DNA from: an uncultured Mycoplasma sp.
Lineage (GTDB): Bacteria; Bacillota_I; Bacilli_A; Mycoplasmatales; Metamycoplasmataceae
Length of the DNA stretch: 10,526 nucleotides
Assembly (NCBI GenBank): GCA_949284615.1
Contig: CASDWL010000031.1
Span: 1-10,526 of the forward strand
Direction: 5' to 3'
Made by a program: the position numbers and the translations under genes. Positions within the stretch are counted from its first letter, which is position 1. Every line of letters begins with the position of its first letter. The notes under the pieces are model-generated. The model made no database searches. It was given only the letters and a program-made list of their open reading frames with translations, and had not been told where the DNA came from. Positions 1-7,661 of this stretch are shown here, in pieces.

Positions 1-7
1 ATTTTAT

Positions 8-13
8 TATAAA
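8..13 (+). promoter_or_regulatory. Possible -10 box upstream of ileS
   Basis: TATAAA lies 32 nt before the ileS ATG. Any -35 element would fall outside the window. If used, the leader would be about 26 nt, far too short for a T-box riboswitch, and no T-box sequence is visible. No Shine-Dalgarno sequence precedes the ATG. In DNA this AT-rich such a hexamer can occur by chance. Confidence 0.3.
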
Positions 14-45
14 ATTAACTTAAAAAGAATTAAAAAATAATAATT

Positions 46-2706
46 ATGGAAAACAAAGATTATAAATCAACATTAAATATGCCTCAAACTGACTTTTCAA
101 TGAAAGGTAATTTAAACATAAAAGAGCCACAATTTAATAAATTTTGATTGGAAAATAAAATATATCAAAAAGTATTAGATAAAAATAAGAAAAATAATTC
201 TTTTATTTTGCATGATGGTCCACCTTATGCCAATGGATCATTACATGCTGGTCATGCATTAAACAAAATTTTAAAAGATATTGTTATAAGGTATAAATCA
301 TTATGTGGATTTTATTCCCCTTATGTTCCTGGATGAGATACTCATGGACTACCAATAGAAAATAAAATTTTATCTGAAATGAAATTAAATCATAAGGATA
401 TTTCTATTGTAGAGTTAAGAAAAAAAGCTGCTCAGTATGCATTGAAACAAATTGATATTCAAAAACAACAATTTCAAAAAATGCAGTTATTATCTGATTT
501 TAATGAAATATATAAAACTTTAGATAAAACCTATGAAGTTGAACAATTGAAATTGTTTTATTCTTTATATAAAAAAGGATTAGTTTACAAAGGATTAAAA
601 CCTGTTTATTGATCACCAACTTCCCAATCAGCTTTAGCCGAAGCTGAAGTTGAATATCAAGAACACCGTTCACCATCTATTTTTGTAAAATTTAAAGTGA
701 TTGAATCTAATCTTTTATCACCTAATGATTATTTAGTAATATGAACTACAACACCATGAACTTTAATTGCAAATAGTGGGATAGCTATTAATGTTGATTT
801 TGACTATTCAATTGTTAGATTTAATAATGAAAATCATTTAATAGCAACAAATTTAGTATCTCAATTAATGCAAGATTGAGGTTGAGAAAATTATGAAATT
901 ATCAAAAAAATTAAGGGAAAAGAATTAATAGGTACTAAATATATTTCTCCAATTAATGGTAATATAAGTCCAGTTGTTGAAGGACATCATGTAACTTTAG
1001 ATGCAGGAACTGGTCTTGTTCATATAGCACCATTATTTGGTGAAGATGATTTCATCATAGGTAAAAAGAATAAATTAAATATGATTATGCATATTAATGA
1101 TGATGGGACAATTAATGATTTTATTAAAGAATATAAAGGTTTATTTTATGAAGATGCTAATAAATCAATTGGAATGTTTTTAGAAAATAATAATTTATTA
1201 ATAAAATTACAATTTGTTAAACACTCATATCCTCATGATTGAAGAACTAAAAAACCTATTATTTTTAGAGGTACTCCACAATGATTTGTATCTATTGATA
1301 AAATTAAAAATGATATTTTAAAATCATTAAATGATGTTAAGTTTTATTCTAATTGAGGACATGAAAGAATCTCAAAGATGATTGAAAATAGAGATGATTG
1401 AACAATATCTCGTCAAAGAGCATGAGGTGTTCCAATTATAGTTTTTTATAATGAAAATAAAGAACCTATTTTAAATGATGAAATATTTAACTATGTTATA
1501 AATATTATTGAAGAATTTGGAACAGATGCTTGATATAAAAAATCTGTGGATGAATTATTGCCTGAAAAATATCGTAATTTAAATTGACAAAAAGAAAATG
1601 ATATTATGGATGTTTGATTTGATTCAGGATCTTCATTTATAGCTGTGGATATAGATGGTATTAAACCACCATTTGATTTATATTTAGAAGGTAGTGATCA
1701 ATATAGAGGATGATTTAATTCATCATTAATAAATGCTGTTGCTTATATTAATAAAGCTCCTTATAAAGCATTAGTATCACATGGATTTTTAACTGATGAA
1801 AAAGGGAGAAAAATGTCTAAATCATTAGGTAATGGTATAGATCCTATGGTTATTATTGACAGATTTGGTGCTGATATATTAAGACTTTGAGTTGCTAATA
1901 GTGAGTATTTTAATGATATATCAATTTCTGAAAATATTATTAATCAAAGTGCAGAAATGTATAGAAAAATTAGAAATACTATTCGTTTTTTGTTATCAAA
2001 TCTATATGATTATGAATATAAATCAATTGAATTAGAAGGAATTCATCTTTTAATTAATGAAAAATTAAATAATTTAAAAATTTTAGTTAAAGAAAATTAT
2101 GAAAATTATCAATTTATTAATGTTATTAAAAATATTAACAATTTCATAATTGAATTATCATCTTTTTATTTATCAATCACTAAAGATATTTTGTATATAG
2201 AATCTAAAGATAATATTTACAGAAAAATGATTCAATTCAATTTATATAATATTTTAGAATTTTTATTAATTTCATTAGCACCAATAATTCCAACTACATG
2301 TGAAGAAGCATATGGGTATTTTAAAAAAGAAGATAAAAAAATATCTATCTTTTTAGAAAATTTCTATGATGTGAATTTTTCAAAAAGTGATAAATATGAA
2401 AATCTATGATCAAGTTTTTTTGAACTAAAAAATGAAATTTATAGATTAATTGAAGAAAAAATTCAAAGCGGGATAATAAAAAGATCAAATGAAGCAATAG
2501 TTTATATAGAAGATACAAACGATGAATTCATTAAATCATTAAATTTAAAAGAGTTATTAATGGTTGGTAAAATTGAATTTGGAGATAAAACATATATTGA
2601 TATATTTAAAGATTCAATTAAATGTCAAAGATGTTGAAATCATTTTGAGCAAGATTATATAAAAGATGATATTTGCACTAGATGCTACAATGTTATAAAT
2701 AAATAA
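46..2706 (+). CDS. ileS: Isoleucyl-tRNA synthetase (class I, with editing domain and C-terminal zinc site)
   Basis: Charges tRNA-Ile with isoleucine in the cytoplasm and edits misactivated valine. The reading frame is 886 aa with TGA as Trp (first at codon 34), close to the usual mycoplasma length. Visible in order: [15 protein letters not shown] at 56-70, containing the HxGH ATP-binding signature (67-70); the CP1 editing domain with WTTTPWTL at 233-240 and GTGLVHIAP at 321-329 followed by D335; DWTISRQRAWGVP at 451-463; VWFDSGSS and [10 protein letters not shown] (548-557) of the active site; KMSKS at 589-593; a tRNA-binding helical C-terminal region; and a zinc site with C860, C863, C877 and C880. 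The ATG at 46 is chosen because the N-terminus reads like the family ([18 protein letters not shown]). There is no SD. The gene converges with the membrane-protein gene, stop codons 12 nt apart, with no GC-containing terminator between. Confidence 0.98.
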
Positions 2707-2718
2707 TTTTATTATTAA

Positions 2719-3297
2719 TTATTCATCAAGATTTTTAGATTTTTTAACTCTATTTCCACCCAATAATTTTTTAATAACTTCATATGCTATTCCAGCTGTA
2801 GATCATAAGACCATACATACAAAAATTGTTATATATGAACCAAAAGAAATTGTTGAAGAATTTGCTCTATTTGTCATTTGAATAAAACTATTTCAAATAT
2901 TATTATTATCAAGAATTCCTGATGAACTAAAATTAAGTGAATTAAAAATATTACTAAAAGCATCAACTAATCATTGAATTCCAAAACCTATTATTATAAA
3001 TGAAAAACAGATCATTCCAATACCAAAACACAATGTTAGTATTTTTCATAAAGATTTTTCTTTATAAAACCTAAACATAATTTTTATTGAATATCATGCT
3101 GTTCCAAGTATTGATGAAATGAAAAAAATACACAAAATTATTAAACAAACTAATGCTGTCACAGCTGAACTAGTTGGAACATCAATTCCTCCAGATTTAT
3201 AAGGATTTGCAACTGCATAAGCAATTCATACCCCAAAATAAACAAATAATGTTGATAACAATGTAGTTACATATTTTTTTAATTTCATTCTTTTCAT
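2719..3297 (-). CDS. Hypothetical four-helix membrane protein
   Basis: Reading TGA as Trp gives 192 aa. I do not recognise the family. Four hydrophobic segments are visible at about 10-30, 46-68, 86-108 and 150-173. The N-terminus is Lys/Arg-rich (MKRMKLKK) and the C-terminus is basic (KKLLGGNRVKKSKN), which by the positive-inside rule suggests both ends are cytoplasmic. Loop 1 carries NPYKSGG. The loop between helices 3 and 4 is long and rich in Asn and Ser (about 112-149), probably outside the cell. No lipobox or catalytic motif is seen. A good SD, AAGGAG, lies 5-6 nt before the ATG (M4 is an alternative start). The gene is transcribed toward ileS and divergently from the ThiT-like gene. 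Its reality is supported by the SD, the full-length frame and TGA codons at plausible Trp positions. Confidence 0.8.
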
Positions 3298-3301
3298 ATT
3301 T

Positions 3302-3307
3302 CTCCTT
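3302..3307 (-). promoter_or_regulatory. Strong ribosome binding site for the 2719-3297 membrane protein
   Basis: Read on the minus strand this is AAGGAG, a few bases before ATG 3297. It is one of only two strong, well-spaced SDs in the window (the other is upp) and fixes the start of this gene. Confidence 0.75.
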
Positions 3308-3351
3308 ATTTAAAAAATATCTTAAGTTTAGTTTTAATAATTGTAGAAATA

Positions 3352-3380
3352 TTGATTTAAACAATATTATTATATATGAT
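3352..3380 (+). promoter_or_regulatory. Promoter for the ThiT-like gene (TTGATT - 17 - TATGAT)
   Basis: TTGATT at 3352-3357 and TATGAT at 3375-3380 are separated by exactly 17 nt, the standard vegetative sigma spacing. Transcription would begin near 3387 and leave a leader of about 37 nt to ATG 3424. The -10 overlaps the in-frame ATG at 3376, which argues that 3376 is not the start. On the opposite strand TATAAT is present at 3374-3369 and could serve the divergent gene with a leader of about 65-70 nt. Confidence 0.5.
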
Positions 3381-3423
3381 ATTTTCAATACCAACTATAA
3401 AATTAATTAATATCACAATTGAA

Positions 3424-4002
3424 ATGAAAACTAAACATAAATCTTTAATTTTTTCTATTAGCATTGCATCAATACTATTAGCTCTTATTATTGTTTTTGA
3501 TTTTTTCTTAGAAAATATAAAAATTTTTAATTTTTCAATTCAAGTATTTTTAATTTTTTATGCTATGGGTATATTATGAATCAAAAATTGACAAGTTAAT
3601 ATTTTTTTCTTTTTATCTTGCCCAATCATTTTATTTTTTATTGAACAGAACCCATATATAATTAATGGAATTCAAGTGATTTTTGAATACTTTTTAGTTT
3701 TTTATATTTTTGGTTTATTTTATCTTTTAAAAATGTTATTTGCAAAAATAGATATAAGAAACTCCAAAAATAAATTTTTTATTAATTTAATTTTTATTAT
3801 TATGTTTACTCTATTAATATTTTTCAAATATTTTTTACATTCTCTAGCTTCATTGACATGATGAGGAAAAGATATTGATTCAGCATTCATTTTTAATGCG
3901 CCATGACTTTTAGTTAATTTAATAAATATTCCTATATTGATTGTTATCATCTATCCAATATCATTATTATTTTATCAATATAATTATGATAATAGTTGAT
4001 AG
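3424..4002 (+). CDS. ThiT-like integral membrane S component (probable thiamine uptake)
   Basis: Reading TGA as Trp gives 192 aa, a typical size for ThiT/YuaJ. The protein is almost entirely hydrophobic, with about six membrane segments. Family pattern: QVIFEYFLVFYIFGLF at 84-99 aligns with the Q-x-x-x-E-Y-x-x-A-F-x-x-x-G-L region that carries the thiamine-contacting Glu (here E88). YFLHSLASLTWW at 136-147 aligns with the H...W pair spaced eight residues apart (H139, W147). FIFN at 155-158 aligns with the conserved Asn (N158). The Tyr usually five residues before that Asn is Ser153 here. ThiT proteins bind thiamine and dock on a shared EcfA/A'/T module, which is not encoded in this window. 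The start at 3424 is chosen because a good promoter overlaps the upstream ATG at 3376. No SD and no TPP riboswitch is seen. It could instead be another ECF S component. Confidence 0.65.
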
Positions 4003-4029
4003 CAGGTTTTAAAAAGTTAGTAAAAAAAA

Positions 4030-4120
4030 TGGCGGAGCAGAGAGGATTTGAACCTCCGCGGGGATTGCTCCCCCTAACGCGTTAGCAGTGCGTCCTCTTC
4101 AGCCTCTTGAGTACTGCTCC
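4030..4120 (-). tRNA. tRNA-Ser, anticodon GCU
   Basis: The cloverleaf folds on the minus strand. The acceptor GGAGCAG pairs perfectly with CTGCTCC. The anticodon loop CTGCTAA gives GCU, which reads AGU/AGC serine codons. The long class II variable arm is GGGGA-GCAA-TCCCC, capped by a GCAA tetraloop. The T arm GGAGG-TTCAAAT-CCTCT has one G-U pair. The discriminator is G and CCA is encoded. The last pair of the anticodon stem (31-39) looks like an A-C mismatch. Eight T follow the CCA directly, so the T arm and acceptor stem plus this U-run may end transcription. Confidence 0.97.
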
Positions 4121-4133
4121 AAAACCAATGTAA

Positions 4134-4139
4134 ATTATA
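4134..4139 (-). promoter_or_regulatory. -10 box for tRNA-Ser
   Basis: TATAAT on the minus strand, within TTGATATAAT, lies 13 nt upstream of the tRNA 5' end. Transcription would start near 4127 and leave a very short 5' leader for RNase P. No convincing -35 is seen at 16-18 nt, which is common in mycoplasma promoters. Confidence 0.6.
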
Positions 4140-4202
4140 TCAATATATATGTATCTTTTTAATTCTTTTGTGATTTTAATATGATAATTTATTGAATCTT
4201 GA

Positions 4203-4208
4203 TATAAT
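4203..4208 (+). promoter_or_regulatory. -10 box for the 4216 gene, probably giving a leaderless mRNA
   Basis: TATAAT sits within TTGATATAAT (4199-4208), the same 10-mer found on the opposite strand in front of tRNA-Ser. Seven bases separate the hexamer from ATG 4216, so a standard start site would fall on or next to the A of the start codon. No SD is present. A second TATAAT at 4221-4226, with TTGATA 16 nt before it, overlaps the coding start. Confidence 0.5.
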
Positions 4209-4215
4209 CATAACT

Positions 4216-5040
4216 ATGATTATAATGGAAGAAGTAAAAAAAATTCCAAAATATAGATTTTGAGTGCCACTTATATTTGGAATAATTGTCTTATTGGGTA
4301 CTATTATTTTTTGTGTATTAAATGGCGGAAGATGATTTGAGGTTGTTGATCCTAATGCTAGTCAACAAGATGAGTTTATAAATGATCTTCATAGAATATT
4401 TGGCCCTTTTTATATGTTGGGTTACTTTACTGTACAATCTAATTTAATATTAGGTGTTGCTTTAATTCTTTTAGCATGTTATCCTAAATCAGCTAAAGTA
4501 TCTTCATTTTTCATGGGTAGTGTTTCAATAATAACAATAACATTTGTAGCTTATTGATCTTTACTTGCAAGAAGTGTTCCTATTTATGAATGAACTCATG
4601 CTTATTCTTTAATTTCTAATATTACATTACATGCTTTAAATCCTGTATTAGGTTTTTCAATAATAATAGCTTTTAGAAATGAAATTATTCTAACAAAAAG
4701 AACTGTTGGTGTAGTTTCAATGTACATGGCATTTTTTGTTGCTTATAGTGCAATATTATTTGGTGTAGGTGCTCAAATAGTTGGAACAGATAATTTGAAA
4801 ATTCAAGGTGCAACTATTTATTCATTTTTAGATTTTCAAAATATGTTATATATGAATTTAGAATCAATGCCAGCTTTAGCAATATTTGTTGATATTATAG
4901 TGTTATTTGCAGCCCCATTTTTATTAATTGGTATAAATTATTTATGAGCTAAAGCTTTAAAAGTTAAATTTATAGATGATTCATATTTTGGTTGAATGGA
5001 AAAAATCAAAGAAAAACATAGATTGAATAAAGCAAAATAA
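4216..5040 (+). CDS. Hypothetical six-helix membrane protein with FTxQSN / HxxNP pattern
   Basis: Reading TGA as Trp gives 274 aa. Six hydrophobic segments lie at about 16-36, 65-88, 97-116, 136-153, 165-187 and 219-243, and the C-terminal tail is basic (MEKIKEKHRLNKAK). FTVQSNL (71-77) at the start of helix 2 and SNITLHALNP (134-143, with H139, N142, P143) in helix 4 stand out, because polar and aromatic residues inside helices are normally kept only for a reason. This FTxQSN...HxxxP layout recalls the Pr6Pr and FAR-17a/AIG1-type membrane families and mollicute DUF1600-like proteins. That is a resemblance, not an assignment, and no function should be inferred. ATG 4225 (M4) is an alternative start. 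The gene is divergent from tRNA-Ser and 80 nt upstream of smpB, and it may be transcribed separately from smpB. Confidence 0.85.
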
Positions 5041-5120
5041 ATACATTTGTTTGATCTAAATACATAAACTGTTATATCTTATGATATTATTAAATTGTTA
5101 GGATAAATTTTGATTCTATT

Positions 5121-5552
5121 ATGTCAAAGGTAATTATAAAAAATAAATTTTCTACCTCTGATTATGAAATATTAGATAAATATATTGCTGGAATTGAACT
5201 TAAAGGATGAGAAGTTAAATCAATAAGAGCTAAAAATATTACTTTAAAAAATTCTTTTTGTTCCTTTAAAGGTAATGAATTGTTTGCTTCTAATATTTGT
5301 ATTAAATCATGGATGTTAGAAAAAAATGATGAATTTAGACCTAGAAAATTATTGTTGCATAAAAAAGAATTAATAAGAATTCTAACAGAAGTTGAAAAAT
5401 TAAGATGTACTATTATTCCTTTATCTCTTCTTTGAGAAAATAACAAAATAAAATTAGAAATAGCAATTGCTAGAAAAAGAAATAAAATTGATAAACGACA
5501 AGCAATCAAAGAAAAAGATATAGAAAAAAAATTAAGAAGAATTATTCATTAA
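5121..5552 (+). CDS. smpB: SsrA-binding protein SmpB (trans-translation)
   Basis: Binds the tRNA-like domain of tmRNA and carries it to ribosomes stalled on mRNAs without a stop codon. The frame is 143 aa, slightly short for the family (about 150-160). The family landmarks are all present: IAGIELKGWEVKSIRAKN in the first third (GWEVKS where many have GTEVKS), FRPRKLLLHKKEL in the middle, IIPLSLLWENNKIKLEIAIARKR, and the DKRQAIKEKDIEKKLRR tail that becomes helical in the mRNA channel. Both Trp codons occur: TGA (codon 30 and the SLLW position) and one TGG at 5310-5312. No good SD is present; AGGA is about 17 nt away. The stop is 9 nt from the tmRNA 5' end, so the protein and its RNA partner are probably made from one locus. 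Confidence 0.97.
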
Positions 5553-5561
5553 TTTGCTCAT

Positions 5562-5941
5562 GGGGATGTAATGGCTTCGACAAGATTTAGAGGTATTATT
5601 TGGCAGTGGTCTTGCAAACCTTAATTGCCTAGGCTTTTCAATAAACGGAAAAGAAAAACAATCAGAAGATAACATTAATTTATTATCTTCACAATCATCA
5701 AATCTAGTATTTGCTTAATAATAGCAACTAGTTACTCCTAATGATCCCTTTAAGTTAGGTCAATATTATTTAAGGGTATGTAAGTGGATTCAATTAAAGC
5801 TTAAAGAATTAATAATTGACTTTCATTTTATTTTCTTGTTTATTCTAGTAAAATAGAAATGTATTAAAGAATAATCTAAACTGTAGATAAATAATATTGT
5901 TTAAATTTTGGACCGGGGTTCGACTCCCCGCATCTCCACCA
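5562..5941 (+). ncRNA. ssrA: Transfer-messenger RNA (tmRNA, one-piece)
   Basis: Rescues stalled ribosomes together with SmpB, acting first as tRNA-Ala and then as a short mRNA. The 5' end GGGGATG pairs with CATCTCC at the 3' end, placing a G3-U70 wobble where alanyl-tRNA synthetase recognises it. Discriminator A and CCA (5939-5941) are encoded. The D-region signature TGGCTTCGACAAG and the T arm CGGGG-TTCGACT-CCCCG are intact. The length is 380 nt, and the RNA is in one piece rather than permuted. The tag reading frame lies at 5647-5718. I see no clear promoter between smpB and the 5' end, so the RNA is likely processed from a shared transcript or driven from inside smpB. Confidence 0.98.
5647..5718 (+). 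other. tmRNA tag peptide reading frame (23 aa, glycine first)
   Basis: The resume codon is GGA, preceded by TAAAC, which matches the usual bases before the resume codon. The tag begins GKEKQSEDN, continues INLLSSQSS and ends NLVFA. It closes with TAA TAA TAG, three consecutive stop codons. It is long for a tag and ends in V-F-A instead of L-A-A. In mollicutes, which lack ClpXP, tagged proteins are known to be degraded by Lon through longer tags. The glycine first codon replaces the alanine used by most bacteria. Confidence 0.9.
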
Positions 5942-5955
5942 TATGATTAATCTCC

Positions 5956-5982
5956 AAAGAAACTTAACTAAGTTTCTTTTTT
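5956..5982 (+). terminator. Intrinsic terminator after ssrA
   Basis: AAAGAAACTTA (5956-5966) and TAAGTTTCTTT (5969-5979) form a perfect 11-bp stem around AC (realistically a shorter stem with a 4-nt loop). The 3' arm ends in T and three more T follow, giving a U-rich tail in the plus direction only. On the minus strand the hairpin is followed by GGAGATT with no U-run, so it should not stop mutM transcripts well. Confidence 0.75.
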
Positions 5983-6804
5983 ATTTTTATTTATTTGACA
6001 ATTTTCACAATAAAAAGTACTTCTTGATTGTTGTTTTATTCTTTTTATTGGATTATGACAATCAAAACAATCTTTTCTTTCACGATAAACTACTTTTAGA
6101 AAATTATTGAAATCACCTGTTTTATTTGGTCCAAAACTAAAAGTATGAATAGTTGTACCATTATGTTTAATAGCTAATTTCAAAATTTTTTTTGATGAAT
6201 TAACTATTTCTTCAATGTCTTTTTTGCTAATTTGATTTGCAGCTATAAAAGGATTTATTTTTGCATCAAATAAAATTTCTGAAGCATATATATTTCCAAT
6301 GCCACTAATAATAGATTGATCTAGCAGAAATGTTTTAATGTTTTTATTAGATTTATTTGATTTTTGATATAGATATTCAACATCAAATTTATCTTCTAAA
6401 GGATCCAATGCTAATTTTTTAATTTCTTTTAATTCATATGGATTATGACTTATATGAAAAGTACCAAATTGTCTTGAGTCATTATAAGAAAGATATTTAT
6501 TATTAGATAATTTAAAAATTAAATAATCATGTTTTCTATTAATCAATTTATCATCAACAAAATATTTTCCTTCCATTCTTAAATGACTAATCATATAAGA
6601 ATTTTCAGAAAGTTCAAAAATTAAATATTTTCCTTTTCTAGATATATTTTTAATTGTTTTATTTTTTAAAAATTCTTTAAATTCATCTTTTGAAGAATTT
6701 TTTATGAATTTATCATTTTTAATATTAATATCAAATATCTTCAAGTCTAATATTTCATTTTTTAAATAGTTAATGACTGTTTCAACTTCTGGTAATTCTG
6801 GCAT
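5968..6804 (-). CDS. mutM: Formamidopyrimidine-DNA glycosylase / AP lyase
   Basis: Removes oxidised purines such as 8-oxoguanine and cleaves the resulting abasic site. The protein is 278 aa, the normal length. The N-terminus MPELPEVETV supplies the catalytic P2 and E3, which requires starting at 6804, not at the in-frame ATG 15 nt upstream (the nucleophile must be exposed by Met removal). K57 is in place (ISRKGK), M77, R111 and F113 match the lesion-probing residues, and the helix-two-turn-helix GIGNIYASE is at 168-176 with N171. The zinc finger has C246, C249, C266 and C269 with R261 in QQSRSTFYC. One nt separates it from the nfo stop (TAATATG), so translation is probably coupled. A weak SD AAAGGA lies inside nfo, 14 nt upstream. 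The last codons and the stop lie inside the ssrA terminator hairpin. Confidence 0.98.
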   Translation of the reverse strand: MPELPEVETVINYLKNEILDLKIFDINIKNDKFIKNSSKDEFKEFLKNKTIKNISRKGKYLIFELSENSYMISHLRMEGKYFVDDKLINRKHDYLIFKLSNNKYLSYNDSRQFGTFHISHNPYELKEIKKLALDPLEDKFDVEYLYQKSNKSNKNIKTFLLDQSIISGIGNIYASEILFDAKINPFIAANQISKKDIEEIVNSSKKILKLAIKHNGTTIHTFSFGPNKTGDFNNFLKVVYRERKDCFDCHNPIKRIKQQSRSTFYCENCQINKNKKET

Positions 6805-6805
6805 A

Positions 6806-7657
6806 TTATTTTTTTCCATCCTTTATCATTTTAATTTCTTCTTTATATAAATTTTTTCCATCAACATAAGGTGTTTCTAATATGATAGGAATATTGTCAA
6901 AAATAGGATGGTTAGCAAAATTAATTAAAGCTGTTTTTCCAATAAAGCCTTTTCCTATATTCTCATGCCTATCTTTATGAGAATATATATCATTTTTAGA
7001 ATCATTCAAATGAATAACTTTTACTTTAGATAATAAGTTTAGGTCTTTTAGGACTTTTATTAGTTCTTTACCATCATTTTCTTCAAAATCTTTTTTTAAA
7101 TCAATTCCCGAATCTCACATGTGACATGTATCTAAACAAATACCAACTCTTTCTTCATCTATTAAATCAATTAATTCTTTTAGTTGATTTAATGTAGTTC
7201 CTATTTCTGTACCTTTACCTGCCATTGTTTCTAAGATTATTTCAACATCTTCTGTAGAGTTAATAATTTCTTTGATATTAATGGCTAGATTTTTTAAAGA
7301 TTCATTGATATCTTGTTTTAAATAAGCACCTGGATGTAAAACTAAATATTTTGCTCCAATAAAATTCATTCTTTTAATTTCTTCTATTAAAAATTGTTTA
7401 GACCAACTAGATTTTTCTAAATTTGCCAAATTTACAATATAAGGAGCATGAACAATAATATTTTCAGGACTAATTTTATGCTTATATTCTTTTAAATATT
7501 CTTCTAAATGATATTTTTCAGGAGAAACTCTATTTGAACTTTGGGGTGGACCTAAATAAATCATTGTAACATTAGCTCTATTATTTAAACTTTCTTTAAT
7601 GCTATCTAATAGATAATTAGGTGATTTAAATGAAACATGAGAACCTATTTTAAGCAT
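6806..7657 (-). CDS. nfo: Endonuclease IV (AP endonuclease)
   Basis: Cuts DNA 5' to abasic sites and trims blocked 3' ends during base-excision repair. It is 283 aa and continuous only when the TGA at codon 181 is read as Trp; a standard-code reading would wrongly split it in two. All nine metal ligands of the trinuclear zinc site are visible: H70 (HAPY), H108 (LHPG), E143 (ETMAGKG), D176 and H179 (LDTCH), H216 (VIHLND), D229 and H231 (KDRH) and E261 (LETP). It follows the nif3-like gene by 4 nt, with SD AAAGGA at 7673-7668 inside that gene's last codons. It precedes mutM by 1 nt, so glycosylase and AP endonuclease are made together. Confidence 0.98.
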
Positions 7658-7661
7658 TAAA

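Noticed and set aside
1..45. T-box or other riboswitch upstream of ileS
   Set aside because: A likely -10 at 8-13 leaves a leader of under 30 nt, and no T-box motif is present in the part that can be seen.
2700..2730. AT inverted repeats between ileS and the 2719 gene as a terminator
   Set aside because: The stems contain only A-T pairs with no stable core, and such repeats are expected by chance at this composition.
3197..3394. 65-codon minus-strand open frame overlapping the start of the membrane-protein gene
   Set aside because: Different frame from the SD-led 192-aa gene and translated as low-complexity sequence across the promoter region.
3381..3423. TPP riboswitch upstream of the ThiT-like gene
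   Set aside because: The leader is about 37 nt of AT-rich sequence with no CUGAGA-type thi-box motif.
3720..3950. 76-codon minus-strand open frame
   Set aside because: Antisense shadow of the ThiT-like gene, with low-complexity translation and no start signal.
4221..4226. TTGATA-16-TATAAT promoter overlapping the 4216 gene start
   Set aside because: Its start site would fall after both candidate ATGs, leaving no good start codon; the upstream TATAAT at 4203 fits the gene better.
5162..5509. 115-codon minus-strand open frame
   Set aside because: It is antisense to smpB, whose protein is recognisable along its whole length; the minus frame has no SD and no family resemblance.
6805..6819. Upstream in-frame ATG of mutM (5 extra residues)
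   Set aside because: MutM needs proline as residue 2 after Met removal for catalysis; the extra residues would block it, and the SD sits directly on that ATG with no spacing.
7010..7114. Apparent break in nfo suggesting a frameshift or pseudogene
   Set aside because: It is caused by one TGA codon (Trp181) in the correct frame; all metal ligands before and after are intact.
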